NCBI GenBank assembly: GCA_947058225.1
Contig: CAMSGF010000066.1
Span: 1-5,605, forward strand
Direction: 5' to 3'
Length of the DNA stretch: 5,605 nucleotides
Source: an uncultured Eubacteriaceae bacterium
GTDB lineage: Bacteria > Bacillota > Clostridia > Eubacteriales > Anaerofustaceae
In this document: in pieces, positions 1 to 5,368 of the stretch
Position numbering within the stretch: the stretch's first letter is position 1
Layout: every line of letters begins with the position of its first letter
The notes under the pieces: generated by a model
The model's input: the letters and a program-made list of their open reading frames with translations, nothing else
The model's database searches: none
What the model was told of the DNA's origin: nothing
Made by a program: the position numbers and the translations under genes

Positions 1-47
1 CCATACCAGAGTCTTTCTGCTTCCTCCCGGAAAACCGCATCTTATCC
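1..47. other. GC-richer foreign flank; junction that truncates the ABC exporter gene
   Basis: Seen: 22 of the first 41 bases are G or C, clearly more than in the AT-rich genes beside it. Read on the minus strand, the ABC gene runs normally to the codons for Ile-Asp-Gly after Walker A, then becomes unrelated and meets a TAA at 42-44. None of the three minus-strand frames across 1-50 resumes the expected ABC continuation (a Q-loop region), so a one-base frameshift does not explain the loss. Inference: this is the edge of an inserted mobile element or a rearrangement breakpoint. I cannot recognise an IS terminus or intron end in so few bases, and no target duplication can be judged because the other edge is outside the window. 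Confidence 0.45.
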
Positions 48-1340
48 CCCATCTATTTTTATACTGCCACTGTTTATATCATAAAATCTCATAAGTAACT
101 TTACAATGGTAGTCTTTCCGGCTCCGGTAGGACCTACTATGGCAACCTTTTGACCGGGTTTTATGTCGGCAGAAAAGTTTTTAATGATGATTTTATCAGG
201 ATTATATCCAAAATCTACATTTTCAAAGGTAATGCGACCTGTGGTCTTTTCTTCATTAAATTCCATTAAATTATCAAAGACTTCCTTTTCCTCTTCTTCA
301 TCTAAAAATTCAAAAACCCTTTCAGATGCAGCTGCTGTTTGCTGCAACACGTTTGATATGTTGGCAAGCTGGGTTATAGGCTGGGTGAAATTACGAAGAT
401 ACTGGGTGAAGGCCTGAATATTTCCAACTTCTATCTTCCCGTTTATTGCCAAATATCCTCCCAAAATACAAACCGCCACATAGCCTAAATTCCCTATAAA
501 TGCCATAATAGGCTGCATCAACCCTGAAAAATACTGACTCTTCCACGCAGAAGAATAAAGAATGTCATTTAATTCATTAAAAGTTTTAACAGATTCATTT
601 TCTTTGTTAAATACCTTAACGACCGTATGCCCGCTGTACATCTCCTCCACGTGTCCGTTGATATGTCCTAAATACTCCTGTTGACTCCTGAAATACCTTT
701 GGCTGAATTTTACTACCACCATAATAAACAATACCGATACAGGAAGTATTAAAAGAGATACCAATGTCATAGGGATGGATATACTTATCATCATTACAAG
801 TGTTCCGATTAATGTCGTAACACTTGTTACAATCTGACTTAAAACCTGCGTTAAATTCTGACTTATCGTATCGACATCGTTTGTTATCCTAGATAACACT
901 TCCCCATGAGTTTGCTTATCAAAATATTTTATCGGAAGTTTATTTAATTTAAGCGAAATATCTTTTCTGAATCTATACGTTACATTATTGCTCACACCTG
1001 TCATTATAAAAGACTGGATATAGGTAAACAAAGAAGCAACGAGATATAATAAAACCATAGTGACTGCAATCTTACCTACATATAAAAAGTCAATCCCACT
1101 CGTACTCCCGCTTATCTTTCCTATAACTCCCTCAAATATTTTAGTCGTCGCCTTTCCTAAAATTTTAGGCCCTACTATCGTAAAGACAGTTGAAGCTATG
1201 GCAAACAACACGACCAATAATATTTTGTATTTATATTTCTTTAAATATGATAAAAGCTTTTTCATCGTAGACTTAAAGTTCTTAGGCTTTTCTGTCGCCA
1301 TTGAAGCACCATGCCTACCCATTCTTCTTCCACCTGCCAT
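42..1340 (-). CDS. ABC exporter half-transporter B (TM288-like), C-terminally truncated
   Basis: Second subunit of a probable heterodimeric multidrug-type ABC exporter in the cytoplasmic membrane. Residues 1-36 are a basic cytoplasmic leader of the MAGGRRMGR type common in this subfamily. The type-1 exporter membrane domain follows, with hydrophobic segments near 39-60, 88-112, 165-187, 189-211 and 273-297 and a weaker sixth near 305-330. The nucleotide-binding domain begins near 370 with an A-loop Tyr (about 379) and Walker A GPTGAGKTT (403-411, Lys409), then stops at residue 432. The Q-loop, signature, Walker B Glu, D-loop and H-loop are all absent; a full-length homologue would be roughly 580-620 residues. 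The ATG overlaps the upstream stop as TAATG with AGGAGGT 9 nt ahead, implying coupled translation. In the TM287/288 family this half normally provides the catalytic site, so the product should be unable to hydrolyse ATP. It is probably a pseudogene or an interrupted gene. Family assignment is sure; the truncation is read directly. Confidence 0.9.
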   Translation of the reverse strand: MAGGRRMGRHGASMATEKPKNFKSTMKKLLSYLKKYKYKILLVVLFAIASTVFTIVGPKILGKATTKIFEGVIGKISGSTSGIDFLYVGKIAVTMVLLYLVASLFTYIQSFIMTGVSNNVTYRFRKDISLKLNKLPIKYFDKQTHGEVLSRITNDVDTISQNLTQVLSQIVTSVTTLIGTLVMMISISIPMTLVSLLILPVSVLFIMVVVKFSQRYFRSQQEYLGHINGHVEEMYSGHTVVKVFNKENESVKTFNELNDILYSSAWKSQYFSGLMQPIMAFIGNLGYVAVCILGGYLAINGKIEVGNIQAFTQYLRNFTQPITQLANISNVLQQTAAASERVFEFLDEEEEKEVFDNLMEFNEEKTTGRITFENVDFGYNPDKIIIKNFSADIKPGQKVAIVGPTGAGKTTIVKLLMRFYDINSGSIKIDGG

Positions 1341-3556
1341 TACATACCCACCTCCTCTTTTGATAGTTGAGATAATGCAATTTCTTTATAAACATCACAT
1401 GTTTTTATAAGTTCATCGTGAGTCCCTTCCCCAACGATTTTCCCTTCATCAAGGACGATTATCTTATCAGCGTGTCTTATAGTTGAAATTCTTTGTGCGA
1501 CAATCATTATCGTAGAATCTGAAAGCTCCTCATTTAACGCCTTTCTCACAAGCCTATCCGTCTTATAATCGAGGGCTGAAAAGCTGTCATCAAACACGTA
1601 TATATCAGCCTTTTTTGCAATAGCTCTCGCAATCGAAAGTCTTTGCCTTTGACCTCCGCTGACGTTTGTTCCCCCTGATGCAATTTCTCTGTCAAGCCCT
1701 AACGGGTTGGAATATACAAACTCGCTGGCACAGGCTATATCAAGCACTTTCCTTAACTGCTCATCATTCGCTTCCTCATCGCCATACTGAAGATTTGAAC
1801 GAATTGTGCCTTTAAATAACACTCCTTTTTGCGGAACAAACCCGATAGCATCTCTTAGTTTCTCCTGTGAAACCTCCCTTACATCCACTCCGTTTATAAA
1901 AAGCTCTCCCCTGCTCACATCAAAAAGCCTTGGAACAAGCTGGATAAGGGTAGACTTCCCACTTCCCGTTGAACCTATGATAGCTGTCGTTTCTCCCCTT
2001 TTTGCAGTAAAATTAATATCGTGGAGTATATATTCACTCGCCCCCGGATATGCAAATGATACATTTCTAAATTCAATCTCCCCTCTCTTTTCAGCTATAA
2101 AGTCTTTTTCTTCATTTTGTTTAGGGTCTTTTAGTTCAACTTCCGTTTCCAAAACTTCACTGACCCTCCTTGCCGATACACTCGCCCTTGGAATCATAAT
2201 AAATACCATGGAAACTATTAAAAATGACATTATAACATGCATCGCATATTGAATAAAAGCCATCATATTTCCAACCTGAATAAGCCCCGCATCAATCTGC
2301 TTTGCCCCAACCCATACGATTAAAACCGAAGTTAAATTCATAAGAAGCATCATCAAAGGCATCATAAGAACCATAACCCTGTTTACGAATAGATTTGTCT
2401 TTGTAAGATTTTTATTTACTTCATCAAACCTGTCTTCCTGAAACTCTTCCATCCCAAACGCCCTTATGACCATAGTTCCCGTAAGATTTTCCCTTGAAAC
2501 GAGGTTTAATTTATCGACTAATTTTTGCACCAACTTAAATTTAGGCATCGTCACAGAGAACACGACAAACACGATTCCTATTAAAATAACGACCGATAGA
2601 ACCATTATCCAAGACATTGAACGACAGTTTTCGTACGCTCTTACAATTGAACCTATCCCCATTATCGGAGCAAAACAAAGCATCCTAAGCGCCATAACGA
2701 TAACCATTTGAAGTTGTGTTATATCGTTTGTAGACCTCGTTATAAGACTTGCAAGGGAGAATTTATTAAACTCCTTATTCGCAAAGGACTGAACCTTTTT
2801 AAACACAGCCTTTCTTAAATCTCTCGCAACACCTGCTGCGACTTTTGAAGCCAAAAATCCCACTATCATAGCACACATAGCCGAGAATAAAGCTAAAAGG
2901 AGCATATTTATCCCCGCTGAAAATATATAGCCTTGCTGAATATCGTCCAAATTAAGCCCTAATGCTTTATATTCACTCTTTACATATTCGCTCGCAATTT
3001 GATTTATACTGCTTTCAGGCATAGAATCCAATTTACTCTTGATTTCATCTGTTTTTTCCTTTGGTATCATATTTATTATTGATGCAACATCACCTTTTTT
3101 TAATTTATTTGTATCGATATTTTTTATTTCATCGAATTTGAATACCTGTTGCTGTTCAATTTGCCTTGGATTATTAATCGCATAAAGGATAACATCACAT
3201 TTTCCGACATTCGTATTTAATTCTTCTATTTTTTTATCTTCTTTTTTATTTAAAATAAGTACATCTTCTTTGTTTAACGATGAATACTTTTTAGGAAGTG
3301 TATCGGGCTTTTCATATACCCTCTCAAATTTATTTTTATCTACATCATCTAAAAGAAGCTTTATTTGTTCATAGCTTTGTTTACTTATAACCTCAGGCAT
3401 ATTGTATTCAATTCCGCCCGTTTGTATCCCATAGTCAACTATCTTTGACATATAATCGGGTAGCATTAATTCGCTGTTGGCCTGAAAAAACAAGAAAACA
3501 AGACAAAAAGCTATCATAACGATAAACGGTTTTAAGTATTTTCCAATTTTTGTCAT
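1340..3556 (-). CDS. ABC exporter half-transporter A, degenerate-site subunit with large extracellular insert
   Basis: First ABC subunit (738 aa) of a probable heterodimeric exporter. TM1 lies near 10-30 and TM2 near 210-236. Between them is an insert of about 160 residues (about 45-205), hydrophilic and Lys/Glu-rich, predicted to be outside the cell; typical exporters have a short loop here. The remaining membrane segments lie near 283-304, 314-336, 393-417 and 430-455. The nucleotide-binding domain (about 493-730) has A-loop Tyr503, Walker A GSTGSGKST (528-536, Lys534), Q-loop Gln576, signature VSGGQ (632-636), Walker B ending in Asp656, D-loop SALD (660-663) and an H-loop. Two key residues are changed: the catalytic Glu is Asp657 and the switch His is Gln688 (VAQRIST). 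The same two changes mark TM287-type degenerate subunits, which bind ATP but hydrolyse it poorly; the intact signature serves the partner's catalytic site. The start overlaps the marR stop as TAATG. The substrate is unknown, though MarR linkage suggests a toxic compound or drug. Confidence 0.93.
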   Translation of the reverse strand: MTKIGKYLKPFIVMIAFCLVFLFFQANSELMLPDYMSKIVDYGIQTGGIEYNMPEVISKQSYEQIKLLLDDVDKNKFERVYEKPDTLPKKYSSLNKEDVLILNKKEDKKIEELNTNVGKCDVILYAINNPRQIEQQQVFKFDEIKNIDTNKLKKGDVASIINMIPKEKTDEIKSKLDSMPESSINQIASEYVKSEYKALGLNLDDIQQGYIFSAGINMLLLALFSAMCAMIVGFLASKVAAGVARDLRKAVFKKVQSFANKEFNKFSLASLITRSTNDITQLQMVIVMALRMLCFAPIMGIGSIVRAYENCRSMSWIMVLSVVILIGIVFVVFSVTMPKFKLVQKLVDKLNLVSRENLTGTMVIRAFGMEEFQEDRFDEVNKNLTKTNLFVNRVMVLMMPLMMLLMNLTSVLIVWVGAKQIDAGLIQVGNMMAFIQYAMHVIMSFLIVSMVFIMIPRASVSARRVSEVLETEVELKDPKQNEEKDFIAEKRGEIEFRNVSFAYPGASEYILHDINFTAKRGETTAIIGSTGSGKSTLIQLVPRLFDVSRGELFINGVDVREVSQEKLRDAIGFVPQKGVLFKGTIRSNLQYGDEEANDEQLRKVLDIACASEFVYSNPLGLDREIASGGTNVSGGQRQRLSIARAIAKKADIYVFDDSFSALDYKTDRLVRKALNEELSDSTIMIVAQRISTIRHADKIIVLDEGKIVGEGTHDELIKTCDVYKEIALSQLSKEEVGM
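1350..1356 (-). promoter_or_regulatory. Ribosome binding site inside the half A 3' end, for half B
   Basis: AGGAGGT on the minus strand lies 9 nt before the half B ATG and is made from the codons for the last Glu-Glu-Val of half A. With the TAATG overlap it supports termination-reinitiation coupling, which would keep the two half-transporters near equal amounts. Confidence 0.8.
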
Positions 3557-4014
3557 TATCTAACCTCCTCATTATACTCTTTATTTATACCTATTAATTC
3601 ATCACACAATTCCATAATCATTCTTGTCTTATCCCCCCCCAGTCTGTTCACAATGTATTCAGTTCTTTTCATTTGTGCTTCGTGAATCTTTTTTAACATA
3701 TTCTCTCCTTCAAATGTCATCTTTACCTTAAATTTTCTTCTGTCATTTTCATCGATGGTTCTTTTCACATAATTATTTTTTTCTAAAAAATTTAAAGATT
3801 GTGTTACGGCAGAGCGTGTAATTCCCATTTTCTCACTTATCATATAAGGATATATAACACCCTCACATTTAGATAAATGATGTATCGTAAATAATATAAA
3901 AAAATGGTGAGGAGCAATGTTTTCTATTCCTCTCTCACGATGAAAATATATGTGCTTAAGTTTTTGTATTGTTTTAAAAAACTCACTTTCAAGCTTGGTA
4001 GAAATTTCAGACAC
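3556..4014 (-). CDS. MarR-family transcriptional regulator
   Basis: A 152-aa winged-helix repressor, the usual length for MarR proteins. N-terminal helices (about 8-48) start the dimer interface. The helix-turn-helix covers about 55-82 (recognition helix TRSAVTQSLNFLEK), and the wing near 85-100 has the family's D-x-x-D-R-R pattern (DENDRRK). C-terminal helices (about 102-150) complete the dimer. It is the first gene of an operon with two ABC exporter genes, the classic layout for a ligand-responsive repressor of its own efflux operon. A strong promoter and a perfect inverted repeat lie directly upstream. The start is GTG, but AGAGG directly abuts it, so spacing is poor. The only in-frame codons that would suit this Shine-Dalgarno are rare types such as ATT at residue 4, so the start is a little uncertain. 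A tract of eight G falls in the codons for residues 125-128. The ligand cannot be told. Confidence 0.9.
   Translation of the reverse strand: MSEISTKLESEFFKTIQKLKHIYFHRERGIENIAPHHFFILFTIHHLSKCEGVIYPYMISEKMGITRSAVTQSLNFLEKNNYVKRTIDENDRRKFKVKMTFEGENMLKKIHEAQMKRTEYIVNRLGGDKTRMIMELCDELIGINKEYNEEVR
3563..3569 (-). promoter_or_regulatory. Ribosome binding site inside the marR 3' end, for half A
   Basis: AGGAGGT lies 6 nt before the half A ATG and is built from the final Glu-Glu-Val codons of the MarR gene, followed by a TAATG stop/start overlap. It is the same design as the next junction, consistent with coupled translation along the operon. Confidence 0.82.
3633..3640 (-). repeat. G8 homopolymer tract within the MarR gene
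   Basis: Eight consecutive C on the plus strand (G8 in the coding strand) run from the last base of the Leu125 codon to the first base of the Asp128 codon. Tracts this long are unusual in AT-rich coding sequence and prone to slippage. Loss or gain of one G would keep the DNA-binding domain but replace the last dimerisation helix. In this assembly the frame is intact. Confidence 0.8.
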
Positions 4015-4032
4015 CCTCTTTCGTTTAATATA

Positions 4033-4052
4033 TTAATAATTAATATTATTAA
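4033..4052. promoter_or_regulatory. Putative MarR operator (20-bp inverted repeat)
   Basis: Perfect 8-bp arms TTAATAAT and ATTATTAA are separated by 4 bp (TAAT). The repeat lies at about +5 to +24 relative to the predicted transcription start of the marR operon. Size and position fit a MarR dimer site that blocks its own promoter. The DNA is AT-rich, so some symmetry could be chance; binding is inferred. Confidence 0.6.
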
Positions 4053-4063
4053 CTATTTTTAGT

Positions 4064-4092
4064 ATTATACCTTTCATATTATTTATTGTCAA
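4064..4092 (-). promoter_or_regulatory. Consensus sigma-A promoter of the marR-ABC operon
   Basis: On the minus strand a -35 TTGACA (4087-4092) and a -10 TATAAT (4064-4069) are separated by exactly 17 bp. Both hexamers match the consensus fully. Transcription is expected to start near 4057, giving a leader of about 43 nt. So strong a promoter is expected to need a repressor, in keeping with the inverted repeat just downstream and the MarR gene it drives. Confidence 0.88.
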
Positions 4093-4103
4093 GAACTTTT
4101 CAT

Positions 4104-4147
4104 AAAAAAAATCCTTAATTCAGGATATTTGAAACTAAGGATTTTTA
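4104..4147 (-). terminator. Intrinsic terminator after the sigma-like gene
   Basis: Arms 4107-4117 (AAAAATCCTTA) and 4136-4146 (TAAGGATTTTT) form an 11-bp stem with an 18-nt loop. On the minus strand the stem runs into a T tract. It lies about 20 bp past the stop of the small HTH gene and just upstream of the marR promoter, insulating the operon. The plus strand also has a short T run, so it could work both ways, but no plus-strand gene reads into it here. Confidence 0.75.
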
Positions 4148-4164
4148 TTCGTATTTTATTTTAC

Positions 4165-4467
4165 TTAAGCGACGTTATCGTCTTCGCCCAAAATTATATG
4201 CCCGAGTTTTCTTATGGCGGTTGTTTTAACCTTTGAAGTATACTCCCTTGTCAAATTGATTTTTTCGGCAATCTCTAACATATTCATTCCATTGACATAA
4301 TAATCATTAATTATCGTCTTTTCTATTTCATTCAGGCAGCTCATAGCCTTATTGATATTCTTTAGGTTTGTCTTTGCCTTTTCATCATTTCTTATTTCGA
4401 GAATTTTTTTGTAGACAAGAATATCCTTTAACATATTCTCCATCTTTCTATATTTTTTGGTTTTCAT
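4165..4467 (-). CDS. Small sigma-70 region-4-like HTH regulator
   Basis: A 100-aa basic protein whose C-terminal half resembles sigma factor region 4. An acidic-hydrophobic helix (LNEIEKTIINDYY, about 45-57) leads into a helix-turn-helix at about 61-88 (NMLEIAEKINLTREYTSKVK, then AIRKL), the pattern of region 4.2 and of small phage-type sigma-like regulators. There is no region 2, so it is unlikely to be a complete sigma factor; it may be an activator or co-regulator that touches RNA polymerase or a -35 region. The N-terminal 45 residues are Lys-rich and predicted helical. The start has AGGAGGGG (4474-4481) 6 nt upstream. It is divergent from the XRE-S24 repressor, whose putative operators cover its promoter and leader, so expression after repressor cleavage is likely. 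The targets are unknown; I recognise the fold but not a named family member. Confidence 0.78.
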   Translation of the reverse strand: MKTKKYRKMENMLKDILVYKKILEIRNDEKAKTNLKNINKAMSCLNEIEKTIINDYYVNGMNMLEIAEKINLTREYTSKVKTTAIRKLGHIILGEDDNVA

Positions 4468-4490
4468 ACTACACCCCTCCTAATTGAAAT

Positions 4491-4505
4491 TTGATTAAAA
4501 TTCAT
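4491..4505. promoter_or_regulatory. Putative repressor operator 1 (imperfect)
   Basis: TTGATT-AAA-ATTCAT has the same spacing as the two better sites, with four of six positions of the left half matching ATGAAT. It lies in the leader of the sigma-like gene, between its predicted start and its ribosome binding site, and is centred 31 bp from operator 2. It is the weakest of the three. Confidence 0.45.
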
Positions 4506-4519
4506 ATTTATATTTTTTA

Positions 4520-4538
4520 ATATGAATTATATTCATAT
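4520..4538. promoter_or_regulatory. Putative repressor operator 2 (strongest)
   Basis: ATATGAAT-TAT-ATTCATAT has perfect 8-bp arms around 3 bp. It overlaps the -10 element and predicted transcription start of the sigma-like gene, so occupancy should block that promoter. Its core ATGAAT-N3-ATTCAT recurs exactly in operator 3. XRE-S24 repressors bind such palindromes as dimers; assignment to this repressor is inferred from position and repetition. Confidence 0.65.
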
Positions 4539-4565
4539 ATTATTACAATATCACATTTTTGTCAA
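4537..4565 (-). promoter_or_regulatory. Promoter of the sigma-like gene
   Basis: On the minus strand TTGACA (4560-4565) is a perfect -35. TAATAT (4537-4542) lies 17 bp downstream and matches four of six -10 positions. The expected start is near 4530, inside operator 2. The -35 sits in the loop of a separate 10-bp inverted repeat. Confidence 0.62.
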
Positions 4566-4578
4566 TATAAAATGTGAT
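4550..4578. promoter_or_regulatory. 10-bp inverted repeat flanking the -35 of the sigma-like gene
   Basis: Perfect arms ATCACATTTT (4550-4559) and AAAATGTGAT (4569-4578) are separated by 9 bp that contain the whole TTGACA -35 box. The arms do not match the ATGAAT operators, so a different protein may bind here. It is not followed by a T tract and lies upstream of transcription, so it is unlikely to be a terminator. Function unknown. Confidence 0.5.
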
Positions 4579-4606
4579 TTATTTTCAACTTTTTTTGTTG
4601 ATTTAC

Positions 4607-4635
4607 TTTACAATATGAATAAAATTCATTATAAT
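4607..4635 (+). promoter_or_regulatory. Promoter of the XRE-S24 repressor gene
   Basis: TTTACA (4607-4612, five of six to consensus) and TATAAT (4630-4635, perfect) are separated by 17 bp. Transcription should begin near 4642, giving a leader of about 28 nt. The spacer is almost wholly filled by operator 3, which points to negative autoregulation. Confidence 0.78.
4615..4629. promoter_or_regulatory. Putative repressor operator 3 (autoregulatory)
   Basis: ATGAAT-AAA-ATTCAT has perfect 6-bp arms and lies between the -35 and -10 of the repressor promoter. It is centred 93 bp from operator 2, three times the 31-bp spacing of operators 1 and 2. A further ATTCAT half-site (4666-4671) covers the repressor start codon. 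Confidence 0.6.
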
Positions 4636-4669
4636 AGCATATATAAAATATATAAAAAGGAGAATATTC

Positions 4670-5278
4670 ATGTTTAAAGACAAATTAAAAACACTGAGAA
4701 AAAACAACAATATGACTCAGGCACAACTGGGAGAAAAATTAAATCTGGACACTTCTTCGATAACTAAATATGAGACAGGCGGAAGTCTGCCATCTATTGA
4801 TATAATAAAAAAAATATCTAAAATTTTTAATATTTCCATCGATTATTTATTGGAAAATGAAATTGATTCTAATGTGAAAGACGTAAATAACTTTACGAGA
4901 GTAAGCGTTATAGGAACTGTTAAAGCCGGGGTGGACGGAATTGCAACGTATGAATACTTAGGAGAAGAAAAGGCTGTAAATATCAATGGGGAATTGGATG
5001 ATTATAAATATTTAAGGGTCAGGGGGGAGAGTATGGCTCCTCAAATACAGGAAAACGACCTCGCATTAGTAAGGCTTCAGCCTGATGTAGAAAGCGGGGA
5101 TTTGGCTGTCGTTATAATAGACAGTGAGGAAGGGGTTATAAAAAAGATACAAAAGGGAAAAAATTCCATATCGCTTATCTCCTTCAATCAAAACTATGAA
5201 ACGAGAGTATTTGTCGGAAATGAGATGGAGAGAATTTCTATTTTCGGCAAAGTTATAAAAATTGAGAGGATGTATTAG
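4670..5278 (+). CDS. XRE-HTH / S24 self-cleaving repressor (LexA/CI-like)
   Basis: A 202-aa transcriptional repressor with two domains. The N-terminal XRE helix-turn-helix spans about 5-61, with the TQAQLGEKLNLDTSSITKYE segment at 16-35. The C-terminal S24 peptidase-like domain spans about 77-200. The self-cleavage bond is probably Ala86-Gly87 (VKAG). The catalytic dyad is probably Ser121 (RGESMAP) and Lys158 (GVIKK), 37 residues apart as in E. coli LexA (Ser119/Lys156). In this family RecA filaments formed after DNA damage trigger autocleavage and derepression. It is not host LexA itself, which has a winged helix rather than an XRE domain; it resembles phage CI and HdiR-type regulators. AAGGAG lies 7 nt before the ATG. 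Operator 3 lies in its promoter, so it probably represses itself as well as the divergent sigma-like gene. No prophage structural or integrase genes are in view. Function is well supported; RecA response is inferred from the intact catalytic residues. Confidence 0.92.
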   Translation: MFKDKLKTLRKNNNMTQAQLGEKLNLDTSSITKYETGGSLPSIDIIKKISKIFNISIDYLLENEIDSNVKDVNNFTRVSVIGTVKAGVDGIATYEYLGEEKAVNINGELDDYKYLRVRGESMAPQIQENDLALVRLQPDVESGDLAVVIIDSEEGVIKKIQKGKNSISLISFNQNYETRVFVGNEMERISIFGKVIKIERMY

Positions 5279-5343
5279 TGCAATATATAAAAAAGCGTGA
5301 GAGGAAGATTAATTAAATAATAACATCGTTTATTATGACGTGT

Positions 5344-5364
5344 GATATAAGACATACGATATAA
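5344..5364 (+). repeat. Short direct repeat GATATAA
   Basis: GATATAA occurs at 5344-5350 and again at 5358-5364, 14 bp apart, between the repressor stop and the four-way structure. Both copies contain -10-like TATAA sequences, the first as an extended TGATATAAG, but no good -35 is placed for either. The rest of 5279-5368 shows no gene and no intrinsic terminator for the repressor. Confidence 0.3.
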
Positions 5365-5368
5365 AATG

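Noticed and set aside
1..50. Group II intron or named IS end at the left junction
   Set aside because: The visible bases do not show a clear GTGYG intron start, domain V pattern or an IS terminus I can name; too little sequence is present to claim one.
163..2711. Open frames on the plus strand opposite the two ABC genes (163-417, 1060-1410, 1806-2252, 2466-2711)
   Set aside because: They lie wholly antisense to well-conserved ABC coding sequence, have no recognisable domains and are explained by codon bias of the real genes.
4585..4601. TCAAC-T7-GTTGA inverted repeat as a terminator
   Set aside because: Only five pairs, with the T run in the loop rather than after the stem, and it lies upstream of both divergent genes.
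5333..5364. Short plus-strand ORF starting at ATG near 5335
   Set aside because: It is only about nine codons, lacks a well-placed ribosome binding site and shows no recognisable peptide.
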